Assembly: GCA_036897485.1 (NCBI GenBank)
Contig: JAYMTF010001763.1
Coordinates: 1 to 21,434, forward strand
Direction: 5' to 3'
DNA: 21,434 nucleotides
Source of the DNA: Pelargonium nanum
Lineage: Eukaryota; Streptophyta; Magnoliopsida; Geraniales; Geraniaceae
The notes below the pieces were generated by a model that was not told the DNA's origin, ran no database searches, and saw only the letters and a program-made list of their open reading frames with translations. This document shows, piece by piece, positions 8,401 to 18,200 of this stretch. The first letter of the stretch is position 1. Every line of letters starts with the position of its first letter. A program made the translations under genes and the position numbers.

Positions 8401-11400
8401 GTAATTCCACCTGGTATGGAATTTCATCATATTGTTCCACATGATGGTGATACGGATGGGGAATTGGAAAAAATGGGAGATAATCCTGCTTCACCTGATC
8501 CACCAATTTGGTCCGAGGTTATATTTTCTTCTTTATGGTTTGGTTTCACATAATTGAACTCTTACGTTTTTTATTTGGTACACTTAAAATATTATGCCGA
8601 TGAGCTTTCAATGGTCCAGTAAAGAGTTTTCTGTTATAATAATAGTGTTGGCAATTTGGATTTGCAGATAATGCGCTTCTTTTCCAACCCACGGAAACCG
8701 ATGATACTTGCCCTTGCCAGGCCAGACCCTAAAAAAAATATTGCAACTTTAGTCAAAGCTTTTGGAGAATGTCGTCCGTTGAGGGAGCTTGCTAACCTTG
8801 TATGTCCAAGTCCTTATACTGCAGTCTCTAGATAACAATTTTAGTGATCCATTTTAAGAAGCTTCCACTTACATTCCCTTAAAAATAATGTTTCATGTGT
8901 TTACTTCTTTTGTAGACATTAATCATGGGAAACCGTGAAAACATTGATGAAATGTCTGGCACAAATGCAGCTGTTCTATTATCGATTCTTAAATTGATTG
9001 ACAAATATGATCTGTATGGTCAAGTGGCATATCCTAAGCACCACAAGCAATCAGATGTCCCTGAAATTTACCGCCTGGCAGCAAAAACCAAGGTAAGTTA
9101 ATGATTTACTTATCAACTTAGGTGAGAACTTGATTTGTTGGTTGTAGTTTGATTGATTCCTTTTGTCCATGCTTTGATGCTCATGTGTGCATGAAATTGA
9201 TAGCTGAAACTTGTTACTACTATTAATGATAAGCTCTCCAATACAGCGTTTGCAGTTTTTATTTTTTATCCTTCATTTTCTTTTAGACAATAAGTACAAC
9301 ATTAAACCGTAATGGAATGCATTTTGAATAGGCATGCTGTATCTCTAACATAAAAATAAGGAAATAAATAAGCAATTGTGTACCATTCCTTTTCAGGAAA
9401 CAGTATCAGTCTTCGAAATTTGTACTTGAGAACCAAGCAACCCAACCGAAAGTGCAGCACAAAGTCGTATTGAGTTCACAATTTTCATAAGTATGGCAGG
9501 CAGAGAGTTTATAGGAATCTTGAATGTGTCTAGATGTTGCGCTCTATCTTGTTTAGATTTATCTTGCATGCTATGTTCTAGTAGAACCTGAACTTGTATA
9601 CATGCCAAGTCATTACTACAATCCTGCTGGTCCTCTGTTTCTTCAAGTCCATCATAGTTCCAATTAAAATATGTTTCCATTTGGTTTTGACAGGGAATAA
9701 TTTGTCCAGGGTAAATGATTGGATTCCTATTAATTAATTGTATCTAGTCAGTCACATTACTATATATGCTCTTTTTCTATCCATTATAATTATCTTATGC
9801 ATCCTAAATATTTATCGAGCTCATTTACCAGTAAACATTGAATATTATATTATGATTGAAGTGCTCTGGCATAGATGTTGATCAGACTCTCATTTCAAGC
9901 ACCTATTTTGGCAGGGTGTTTTCATAAATCCAGCCTTCATTGAGCCCTTTGGACTTACCTTGATCGAGGTTTTTTATCTTTTGATTTTCAGTTATCTGCA
10001 ATATTCCATCTCATATTATTTTTTATACATCTGATAATTTTACCTTCTACGAACAGGCTGCAGCTTATGGTTTGCCTATGGTTGCCACAAAAAATGGGGG
10101 TCCTGTCGATATCCATCGGGTGTGTGTCCATATTTGACACTTACTATTACTTAGATGGGTTTTCCTGCCAGTTCATTGGAGATATAGTGGATTGAAGCTT
10201 CATACCAACTCATTGATACTGACATTGAACTTTGTTACAGGTTCTTGATAATGGTCTACTAGTTGATCCCCATGATCAGCAGTCTATTGCAGATGCCCTT
10301 CTGAAGCTTGTTTCAGATAAGCATCTTTGGGCAAAATGTAGGCAAAATGGACTGAAAAATATCCACCTTTTCTCATGGCCAGCGCATTGTAAAACATATC
10401 TGTCTCGGATAGCCAGTTGCAAACAAAGGCAGCCACAGTGGAAAATACTCAATGATGGAACTGAAATTGCACAGCCAGATTCACCAGGTGATTCCTTGAG
10501 GGACATACAGGATTTATCTTTGAACCTGAAGATTTCTCTGGATGGCGATAAGAATGGAGGGACTCCTGATAATACTTTTGAATCTGAAGAAAACTCTTCT
10601 GATGCGAAGAGTAGGTTAGAGAATACTGTTAGAATGATTCTAGGAGGCACACAAAAGATTGGGTCCATGGAGAAAGCAGAGTACAATGGTGGCTCTAGTA
10701 CGCTTCCACCACTGAAGAGGAGGAAGCATATTTTTGTCATTGCCGCAGATTGTGATGAAACTACAGATCTTTTTAACTTAATTAAAGAGGTTTTTGCAGC
10801 TGTGGGGAAGGAGAAGGCTACGGGTTCCATAGGATTCATATTGTCAACCTCGTTGACCATTTCAGAGGTGCATACACATCTTGTCAAAGGAGGATTGAGC
10901 CCATTAGATTTTGATGCTTTTATCTGCAACAGTGGCAGCGACCTTTATTACCCGTCATCAAGCCCTGAGGATAGTGCTTCTGGGCTTCCATTTGTGGTAG
11001 ACTCGGATTATCATTCACACATTGAATATCGTTGGGGTGGAGAAGGTCTAAGGAAGACTTTGGTTCGTTGGGCCGCTTCTGTGAATGAAAAGAAGGAAGA
11101 AGGACAAATTGTTACAGAAGATGAATCGGGATCTACTGCACATTGCTATGCATTCAATGTGGAATACCCAGAAGAGGTAATGCTCTTAGCATTTTATAAA
11201 TTTAAACTTACTTTAATGTGTGGTCTTATTACCAACCCTCGCTTCCTTCTGTATATAAAGCCTCATCGTACTTTTTTCTTTCTTTCTACACAGATACCCC
11301 CAGTGAAGGAACTTAGGAAATTGATGAGAATTCAGGCTCTTCGGTGCCATGTTGTATATTGTCAAAATGGTACGAAGTTGAATGTGATCCCTCTATTGGC

Positions 11401-12093
11401 TTCTCGATCTCAAGCCCTCAGGTACACAGCGTGATCTTATATGTCACTTGTTATTTGCTTCTTTTATTGTTCTTAATTTTTGTTTAAAAACAACTGCGTA
11501 CAGTACAGGGTAACGCTCTTCTAAAGAGTACACAGCGTGATCTTATATGTCACTTACAGTACAGGGCTCTTCTAAAGATACAAACATTACTATTGTTAAA
11601 GAACATTCTTTTTAGAGTTCAGAGTTCAGATAGTATCCTCTTACCAATAACTGATAAATAGAATCTGGTTTTACACATTCTGAAGCTTTGTGCAATTGTG
11701 CTTGAAACAAGTTAGGAGTATATAGTAATTATCTCACTTTTGAAATTTGAGTATTGTTCTTGCATCTCATGTTTTCCAATACATTAGTCGTGAAATTGTA
11801 ATATGTATATCCTCTGCAGGTACCTGTTTGTCCGATGGGACATGGACTTGGCCAAAACTGTAGTTTTTGTGGGCGAATACGGGGACACAGATTACGAAGG
11901 TTTGGTCGGTGGAGTTCACAAAACTCTGGTAATGAAGGGAATTGGAAGCAGTTCCAGTAAACTTCACGCAAACAGAAACTATCCTTTGGAACACGTTGTG
12001 GCATTCGAGAGTCCCAATGTTGAACACATCGAAGGATGCAGCAGCGACGACATTAAGGTATCTTTGCAAAAACTCGGGGTTCTTATGAGCTAG
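5405..12093 (+). CDS. SPS: Sucrose-phosphate synthase, family A (13 exons, complete)
   Basis: Coding exons by splice sites and protein continuity: 5405-5596, 5727-5816, 7065-7285, 7416-7479, 7569-8267, 8401-8517, 8668-8799, 8916-9092, 9915-9968, 10057-10119, 10241-11176, 11294-11421, 11820-12093. They total 3147 nt, 1048 residues, near the family's usual 1040-1060. The enzyme makes sucrose-6-phosphate from UDP-glucose and fructose-6-phosphate in the cytosol, the controlled step of sucrose synthesis. Seen: plant N-terminal region (1-160), GT-B/GT4 glucosyltransferase starting at [20 protein letters not shown] (169-188), HGHYADAG (307-314), [17 protein letters not shown], the E-x7-E pair E574/E582, and a SPP-like C-terminal domain from about 760. 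Ser146 and Ser217 align with spinach Ser158 (SnRK1-type inhibition) and Ser229 (14-3-3 binding). Oddities: GC donor in intron 3, Trp348 where Arg is usual, a linker about 7 residues short, and an intact DCDET (773-777). Family A rests on remembered sequences. Confidence 0.96.
5817..7064 (+). other. SPS intron 2, 1248 bp
   Basis: The largest SPS intron runs from donor GTTCAT after AAACAG to acceptor TGTAG before CATGAAAGC. It is AT-rich and includes a (TA)n run at 6232-6249. No coding exon, RNA gene or clear transposon end was seen in it. A large intron near the 5' end of a plant gene sometimes has an expression-enhancing role, but nothing here shows that directly. Confidence 0.8.
6232..6249. 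repeat. (TA)n microsatellite in SPS intron 2
   Basis: An uninterrupted run of about eight TA units lies within the intron. Such runs usually vary in length between individuals. Confidence 0.8.
7286..7415 (+). other. Non-canonical GC-AG intron (SPS intron 3)
   Basis: The exon ends ATAAG and the intron starts GCATGA. The acceptor is CATGCAG at 7415, before CCTTCATGGC. Joining the exons makes the split codon AG|C (Ser168) and the conserved stretch [14 protein letters not shown]. No GT near the junction keeps the frame and the conserved residues. Reading through the intron meets a stop at about 7338. GC donors are the commonest minor class in U2-type plant introns. Confidence 0.88.
11422..11578 (+). 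repeat. Interleaved duplication in SPS intron 12 that copies the splice-donor region
   Basis: The 28 bases that begin intron 12 (11422-11449, starting GTACACAGCGTGATC) recur exactly at 11528-11555. A second block starting ACAGTACAGGG and ending CTCTTCTAAAGA is also present twice, at about 11500-11527 and 11556-11578, the later copy lacking five bases. The order is A, spacer, B, A, B. The true donor follows CTCAG; the second A copy follows TAAAGA, so it is a poorer donor context. Confidence 0.85.
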
Positions 12094-12875
12094 AAATGAA
12101 TTCAGCTCTGACTGCGCATGCAAGTCTTAAGTTAATTTCCTATTCTGTTATTGTCTCGAGAAACCTTGGTTTTTTGCCGGATGAATAATTTGCAAGCTCT
12201 CAATCGTCTTCACGATCGGGAGCAATAACAACTATAGTAAGTCAGTCAAGTCTATCCTCATCTCTGTTGAGCATCCTTTTAATTTGATATGGATGCACTT
12301 ATTGTGAATAGTATATATATCATTGTTGTATGTTTGAGGACAGATCATGAGATGAGGTTTTTGCTTTATGCTGTTACCAATAAATCAATATATATTTTGT
12401 AAACATCTCTTTCCTTTACAATGAGATTTGAATGTTATTCACAATTTATACACATATGAAATTGTTAGATCTTTCAAAAGTTTACTATCTTTTGCCATAA
12501 TTAGAAGTGTATAACATGTACAAATGTAGTAACGTGAAAATGGGTGTAACTTGTAATATAACGTATATATTTTGGGACCTCATTGTTGACTGACTCACTC
12601 CAAGTCTTTGCCTACTTACTATTTTTAGATTCATTTCTACTTTTCAACTCTCTCGTTAGTCATGTCCTTATTAATAACTCATTTACTATGCTAACTACGC
12701 CTAATGGTATGTTTGGGCGTCGATTACACGCCATTTTTTTTCGATTCTATTTTTCTTCTCTCTATGCATGTTCTTCACATGCTTCTACATGTAAATATAT
12801 GCAATACTACTATGTATAGTTGGGATTTTTAAGTTCTAGACTATTTTGGTTACTTAACTACTTCTATGCTAACAA
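12094..12875 (+). other. SPS 3' UTR and AT-rich flank
   Basis: After the SPS stop the sequence stays free of long meaningful frames. A polyadenylation-type AATAAA lies at 12379-12384, about 290 bp after the stop, in TTACCAATAAATCAATA. The rest, up to the tandem repeats, is AT-rich with no feature I can name. The short frames here are chance. Confidence 0.55.
12379..12384 (+). terminator. Candidate polyadenylation signal of SPS
   Basis: AATAAA about 290 bp after the stop, followed by TA-rich sequence. Plant poly(A) signals are loose, so this is the best match, not proof of the transcript end. Confidence 0.4.
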
Positions 12876-13064
12876 TAACATGGTCCTTCAACTCTTAAAA
12901 AAAAATACCAAAATGATCCTTGACATTCCAAAACGGTCGTTTTGGTATAACATGGTCCTTCAACTCTTAAAAAAAAATACCAAAATGATCCCGACATTTC
13001 AAAACTATCGTTTTGGTATAACATGGTCCTTCAACTACCAACGTTCCAAAATGATCGTTTTGGT
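12876..13064. repeat. Tandem array of about 72-bp units containing palindromes
   Basis: Units start with TAACATGGTCCTTCAACT at 12876, 12948 and 13019, the third being shorter. The first two contain an A-run, ATACCAAAATGATCC, and end in TCGTTTTGGTA. The first unit has a perfect stem CCAAAACG-GT-CGTTTTGG (12928-12945). TACCAAAA and TTTTGGTA within a unit can also pair. Similar 'ATGGTCCTTCAACT' units occur between genes in many dicots; the element class is unclear. Confidence 0.85.
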
Positions 13065-13275
13065 GACGAATAAGTTTGATGAGATGGTGACAATATGAGC
13101 CATTTTTACTCCCCTTCTCTATGACTTCCTTAAAAATAACAAAATGATCCCCGACATTCCAAAATGAATACCAAAATGATCCCCGGCATTCCAAAATGAT
13201 TTTTCTAGTGACGATTAAGTTTGATGAGATGGTGACAATATGAGCCATTTTACTCCCTTTCTCAATGACTTCCTC
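13063..13275. repeat. 145-bp period duplication with nested 31-bp units
   Basis: GTGACGAATAAGTTTGATGA at 13063 and GTGACGATTAAGTTTGATGA at 13208 start two nearly identical blocks of about 67 bp that run through GATGGTGACAATATGAGCC to GACTTCCT. Between them are two shorter units, both containing CAAAATGATCCCC and CATTCCAAAATGA, related to the 72-bp array just upstream. The region thus expanded in several steps from one ancestral unit. Confidence 0.8.
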
Positions 13276-13354
13276 TCAAAATTATCTGACTTGTTTGTTT
13301 ATGGTGGTCTAATAGTAACATTCTTCTGAAAACTCTTTCATATTTTACCTAAAC

Positions 13355-13472
13355 ATAGTGTCCCGTATTTTAATTTAACAATCAACTTAGGAAATTATCA
13401 CACATACTTACGAATAGTGTCCCGTATTTTAATTCAACAATAAACTTAGGAAATTATCACACATACTTACTA
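13355..13472. repeat. Two-copy 59-bp tandem duplication
   Basis: ATAGTGTCCCGTATTTTAAT starts at 13355 and again at 13414. The two copies differ at only about three positions, so the duplication is young compared with the surrounding decayed repeats. No coding content. Confidence 0.85.
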
Positions 13473-14072
13473 ATATTGTTCTATAATATGTCATTACTAA
13501 ATGACAATTATTACTGAAAGTAGCCGAGTAGGAAGTCCAAGCCAATATGAGTTTGGCTTAAACGTACTAAACCGTCAATGAGATTGCGGCAACTCATTAG
13601 AAAAATCTAAATCCAACGGCTCCACTCCACTCTCACAAAGTCATTAGAGTGACTAGAAGTGAAATTTAATTGAATGTCATCTTCACAAGGGTTTGGCTTA
13701 AATTAAACCAAAAATGTTATATAAATACACACATATGATGTTAGCATTCGTTTGAGGAGAGTAGAATCACAAGGGCAGCGAATATCTCCATACTAGACGC
13801 ATGGTTATTTCTTGAGACTCTGAACTTGAGATATTAAATTAAGGTAGAACAACTTTTTATTAGTTGACTCAATACTTACTAGCCTTATTGTCCGTTTCAA
13901 CAACGTTTTTTCTTTCAATTTACTTCCTTTTTTTCTCCTAATTGATTAGTATCCTAAAAATTAAAAAAGACTAAATACCCCTGCTTTTAACATCTCTAGA
14001 ATTATACGGAGTATTTAAATTTGGAAAACAAGTGTTCAATGCACTTTATAGGTCAGTTGTATTTTGGTTTAA
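13473..14072. other. Intergenic AT-rich stretch, no gene recognised
   Basis: No coding region. A small inverted repeat AAGCCAA/TTGGCTT lies near 13539-13560, and TTTGGCTTAAA occurs twice (near 13551 and 13692). Nothing else stands out. Confidence 0.5.
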
Positions 14073-14585
14073 TGTCATCAATGATGTATGAACTTTTATT
14101 ATATACCCAATTTGATACACTAAACTTTAAAATAAAAATAAAAAACTAATTTAGTACACAAACTTTCATTTTGTACTCAATTTTGTGCATACCCTTAATT
14201 AGATTTAACCATGTCATTCATTGGTTGCTGACATCTCATTTTATTATGAATTCATTTGTATTTTCCGATCATAACGTGAATTTTTCTATTCCGATTTTCA
14301 ATTATTTGACAACCTTAAGAGGAAAAAGAGGGTGCCATTTTTTTCCAATTTGGTTTCATGTAAAATTACCCTCCCCATTAATTATTTTGTTAATATCCAG
14401 CTGTTTTAAATTAATTATCTTGCCATGTCAATATAAAAGTGCCATTAGCAACCAATTAATGATATAATTAGATTCATACGATGATACTAAATTTGTTACA
14501 AATGGAAAGTTCGTCTACTAATTGAACTTAAAGTTTTATGTACTAAATTAGATATATGACGAAAGTTCATGTACCATTGATGACA
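14073..14585. mobile_element. Non-autonomous element with long imperfect terminal inverted repeats
   Basis: The left end TGTCATCAATGATGTATGAA (14073-14092) pairs with the right end, which on the minus strand starts TGTCATCAATGGTACATGAA (14566-14585). Similarity between the arms goes on for about 115-120 bp (AATTTAGTACA- and GAACTTT-type motifs), roughly 14073-14190 against 14466-14585, around a core of about 275 bp. No gene is inside it. The structure is that of a foldback or MITE-type DNA transposon copy. The target duplication could not be made out, so the superfamily is open; arm motifs resemble the Mutator-like MITE in the downstream gene. Confidence 0.6.
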
Positions 14586-14905
14586 ATAATTATGTTATTT
14601 TTAATATTAAAAAAATCATACAATGCGCTACAAATTAATTAATATTCCTGAAACGGCCTCTGGTTTGGGTCACCAATGTTATTGCAGTCCCTCTAACCCG
14701 TTGTCTCTCCATGTGAGTTACGAATTACGATAAATAAGTTCATGTACTATCGATGACAATAATCTTATTATTTCTAATTTAAAAAAACACCATACAATGC
14801 ACTACAAATTAACTAGTATTCCTTAAACGGCCTCTGGTTTGGGTCACCAATGCTATTGCAGTCCCTGCAACCCGTTGTCTTTCCATATGAGTTACGATAA
14901 ATAAG
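14563..14905. repeat. 173-bp tandem duplication upstream of the GT47 gene
   Basis: AAGTTCATGTAC begins at 14563 and again at 14736. Both copies go on through GATGACAATAAT, CATACAATGC, CGGCCTCTGGTTTGGGTCAC and GAGTTACG to GATAAATAAG. The copies differ by scattered substitutions and a few small indels. Copy one starts within the right arm of the inverted-repeat element, so that element was there before the duplication. The block lies 390-730 bp before the GT47 start codon. Confidence 0.85.
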
Positions 14906-14913
14906 TGTTGTGA

Positions 14914-15010
14914 GGCAAATAGGGCAAGTGGCTTAATGCACTTACCTCTCTTGATGTCTCGAGTTCGAGACACGGTTGTTACGCTTTCTGATAAAGAAAG
15001 ATATTGTGAG
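14914..15010 (+). mobile_element. Possible tRNA-derived SINE head
   Basis: GTGGCTTAATGCA (14929-14940 region) resembles a pol III A box (TGGCNNAGTGG) and GAGTTCGAGAC (14961-14971) resembles a B box (GGTTCGANNCC). They are spaced about 33 nt apart, as in plant SINEs and tRNAs. The rest does not fold as a proper tRNA and lacks a discriminator/acceptor stem. There is no clear 3' tail or target duplication, so this may be a 5' fragment or chance. Confidence 0.35.
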
Positions 15011-15293
15011 ACAAAAATCTCAACAATCAGTTTTAAGACTCAACTTTAAAGTCTTTTCACTACAGGGACAAATCCGTAAATTACAAGTTTCAAATTCCAC
15101 AGCTTCACTGCAACTAGACTCACTTCAGTTCAGTTATCACGTATCACTCACGTTCTACTCTTTTCTTTACCGCCTCTCCAAAATCACTCTCAAAACCGTT
15201 TCCTTCCACTTTCTCTCCATTTTCTTTCCCGAGAAAACAAAATCGCGCCCGCCAAACACCCCAACCAGAACTTACAATCGCAGTTTCGAGAAA

Positions 15294-18200
15294 ATGGAGA
15301 CTAGTTGGAGTAGGAACAGAGACAGATTCTCTCTCCCGGCACTGTTGTTTTGGCTCACTGTAGGCTCAATCACTCTGCTTCTGTTCGCGGTGTCCGGACA
15401 TTTCTCCGCCTTCGCGAGGTTCACCGTACCAATGGCCGAGTTGCAGAGGAAGGTGATTTCCAGTTCCGATCGCGAGGTCCGAGCCGTCATCGCAGAAGGC
15501 ACCGCCCGATCAGAAGCTTCTGATTTCCAGTTTCACCTCATCAATCGCCTCAGAAACCAAACAGTCATTGTGAGTCGATCTCCTCCGATCCGTCTCGTTT
15601 TCTCGTCGTTAGCGTCAACGATCACGTACTGTTGAGTTTGTTTTGATTTGATTCTGGATTTGAAATTTGAATTTGCAGAGGAAAATCGGCGAGAAACAGA
15701 GTAAACAGCAACAGGTCGAAGAAGGACTAGCTCGAGCCAGAGCTTCGATCAGAAAAGCCGCTTTAACGCCGCGAAACCTCTCGCCGATCGTCAACGGCAC
15801 CGGAATTGCGATCTACCGCAACCCCGGCGCATTTTATCAGTAAGCCTAAGCCTGATCTCTCTTCTCTCTGCTGTTATTTTTAATTTTGTTAATTTAGATA
15901 ATAGCGAAAAGTGTTTTGAATTTAAATTCATTGGATCATTTTCAATTACTACTTGACTTGTAAGCTATAGCAAGAGCATGCAAATTAATTAGTACTGGAA
16001 GAAGAATTTTGTTGTTGAATCTTTTTGGATGTTCATTGATATGATGGTTGTGTTTGTGGAAGTGTTCTTCTAATTTACGCATGGGGTGTTGAGTGCGCAC
16101 TCACTCATTCCCTCCACACTCACACACAATTGATAGTCTCTACAGTCTACACTGAAAAAGATGGCTTTGCTTGCCGCCTTTTTGTAATTATGAACGGTTT
16201 TCTTTGTATCCCACATCGCCCAAATTTCTGCCTCAGAGAGGACCACTCCCACAAAACTAGTTAATTATTTAATTTTTTATTTTATTTTATTAATAAGTTA
16301 CTGAATTAATTAAATTTGAATTTACTATTTGCATTGATAAATAAAATTGACTGCCATTAATTTATCAATGCATTTAAATTTGGGGTGTAAAAAACCTAAT
16401 TTGGTCCCGATTCTTTGTATTTTAATCTAATTTGGTCTCAAAATTTTTTTGTTAAAAAATAATCTCTGAACTTTTGTGTTTCGACCCAATTTTAGTCCAG
16501 AATTTTTTTTAACCCAAAATGGTAACTTTCAAATATTGACCCAATTTCGTCCCTCAACTTTTGATATAAACTCTAAAAGCAAGTATCATTTTGAGTCAAT
16601 ATGTGAAAGTTTATTGACCATTTGGGTCCCAAAAAAAGTTCATGGACCAAATTGGGTTAAAAAAAAATTAGGATCAAATTGAATTGAAACATGAAAGTTC
16701 AAGGACTAGATAAGGTCTTTTACCAAATTTGGGGCTAAAAACAGAAATAAAATTTAAATTGATGCATTCAATTTTTGTTACCTACAGTTTGATTTATATG
16801 GATGTATTGTACTTGAAACTATGATTACCAACCCACAGTTCAAATGTTATGATTTCTGTTTTTATTTTTGTTACCCAGAAGCTTTTCTTGGCACTTCTTA
16901 TAACCACTAGAAGTCTCAAAATGGCAAAAAGAGTAGTAAAAGGCTTGAGGCCCACTATCTATGGCCACCACTAGTAGTTTACTAGTATATGCCCACGCTA
17001 AACCCAAGCTAAGCTAGCATTACTAAATTGTTATACGTCTGTGTCAAGTTACATATTGTAGCATGATCACAATCACCATCATTATTCTTAAGAATTAAGC
17101 ACTGCATCTCTAGGAACTTCTTGTGTTTAGTAATATTAATAGTAATCATTCGTTAATTAGTGTGGCTGGCTAGGAGAGCACTCTTAAGTTGTGACAACTT
17201 CTCTTGTTTTCTATAATTTGATCCTTTGTAATGATACTTGTTTGTCATCATTTCATTCGAATTTGATGCATCATGATGAGAAAAAATAATCTTGAAGTTT
17301 AAGTCTTTCTTTACATGGACAAATTAAAGCAACAGTGATATTTTATTAAATTTGACTTGTACTCATTTGCTTTGTCCAGATTGGTCATTTTGAAAAAGTG
17401 CTCTAAATCCAAATATTTTGATGTGATATACGTTTGATTATTGGAATGATTTATTTTTGTCTAAGAGAGTATGGTAATTTATTGAAATGGATGAATAATG
17501 TGCAGGAGCTATGCGGAGATGGAAAGAAGGTTGAAGGTGTATGTGTATGAGGATGGGGAGCCCCCGATAACCCATGAAGGACCGTGCAAGGACATATACA
17601 GCATAGAAGGGAGATTCATAAGCGAGATGGAGCACGGTAGTAGTGGAAAGAGATTCAGGACATGGGATGCCGAGGAAGCTCATGTTTACTTTATGCCATT
17701 CAGCGTAACATGGATGGTCAAGTACATGTACAAGCCTCTCTCTTACGACCTCACTCCTCTCAAGCAATTCGTCTCCGACTATGTCACTCTCGTCTCTACC
17801 AAATACCCCTTTTGGAATTCGACTCAAGGAGCTCATCACTTCATGCTCGCGTGTCATGACTGGGTCAGTATGCTAATTCTCTCTCCCTCTCTCTTACTTT
17901 GTATAGTTGAATTGAATTAGGTACTGTAAGTTTGCAAAATGTTATGTGTCTTTATATTCGTGTTCATATCTCGTGCACGCGTCTATATATGTAATAGGTC
18001 TCAGCTAAAAAGTTAAACATTTCTATTTACAACGAATTGTTTTTATGCAGGGTCCTATTGCATCGAAAGGAAACTCGAACCTCTACAACACATCAATCCG
18101 GGTATTGTGCAACGCCAACACCTCCGAGGGATTCAACCCACAAAAGGACGTTAGCTTACCCGAAATCCCCCTCTACGGCGGCAACATATCCCCCATTTTA

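Noticed and set aside
9694-9710. 17-nt segment flanked by CAG and GTAA in SPS intron 8, like a micro-exon
   Set aside because: Its length is not a multiple of three, and Lys564-Gly565 joins perfectly to the family sequence without it.
10276-10929. 217-codon open frame on the minus strand
   Set aside because: It lies wholly antisense to SPS exon 11, whose protein is clearly conserved. No independent family match or splice logic supports it.
12583-13098. Open frames over the tandem repeats
   Set aside because: They are translations of repeat units and AT-rich flank, with no protein-like composition or known family.
16208-16218. ATCCCACATCG, a match to the plant snRNA upstream sequence element
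   Set aside because: No TATA box at the needed distance and no snRNA body follow it. It sits inside a GT47 intron, so chance is more likely.
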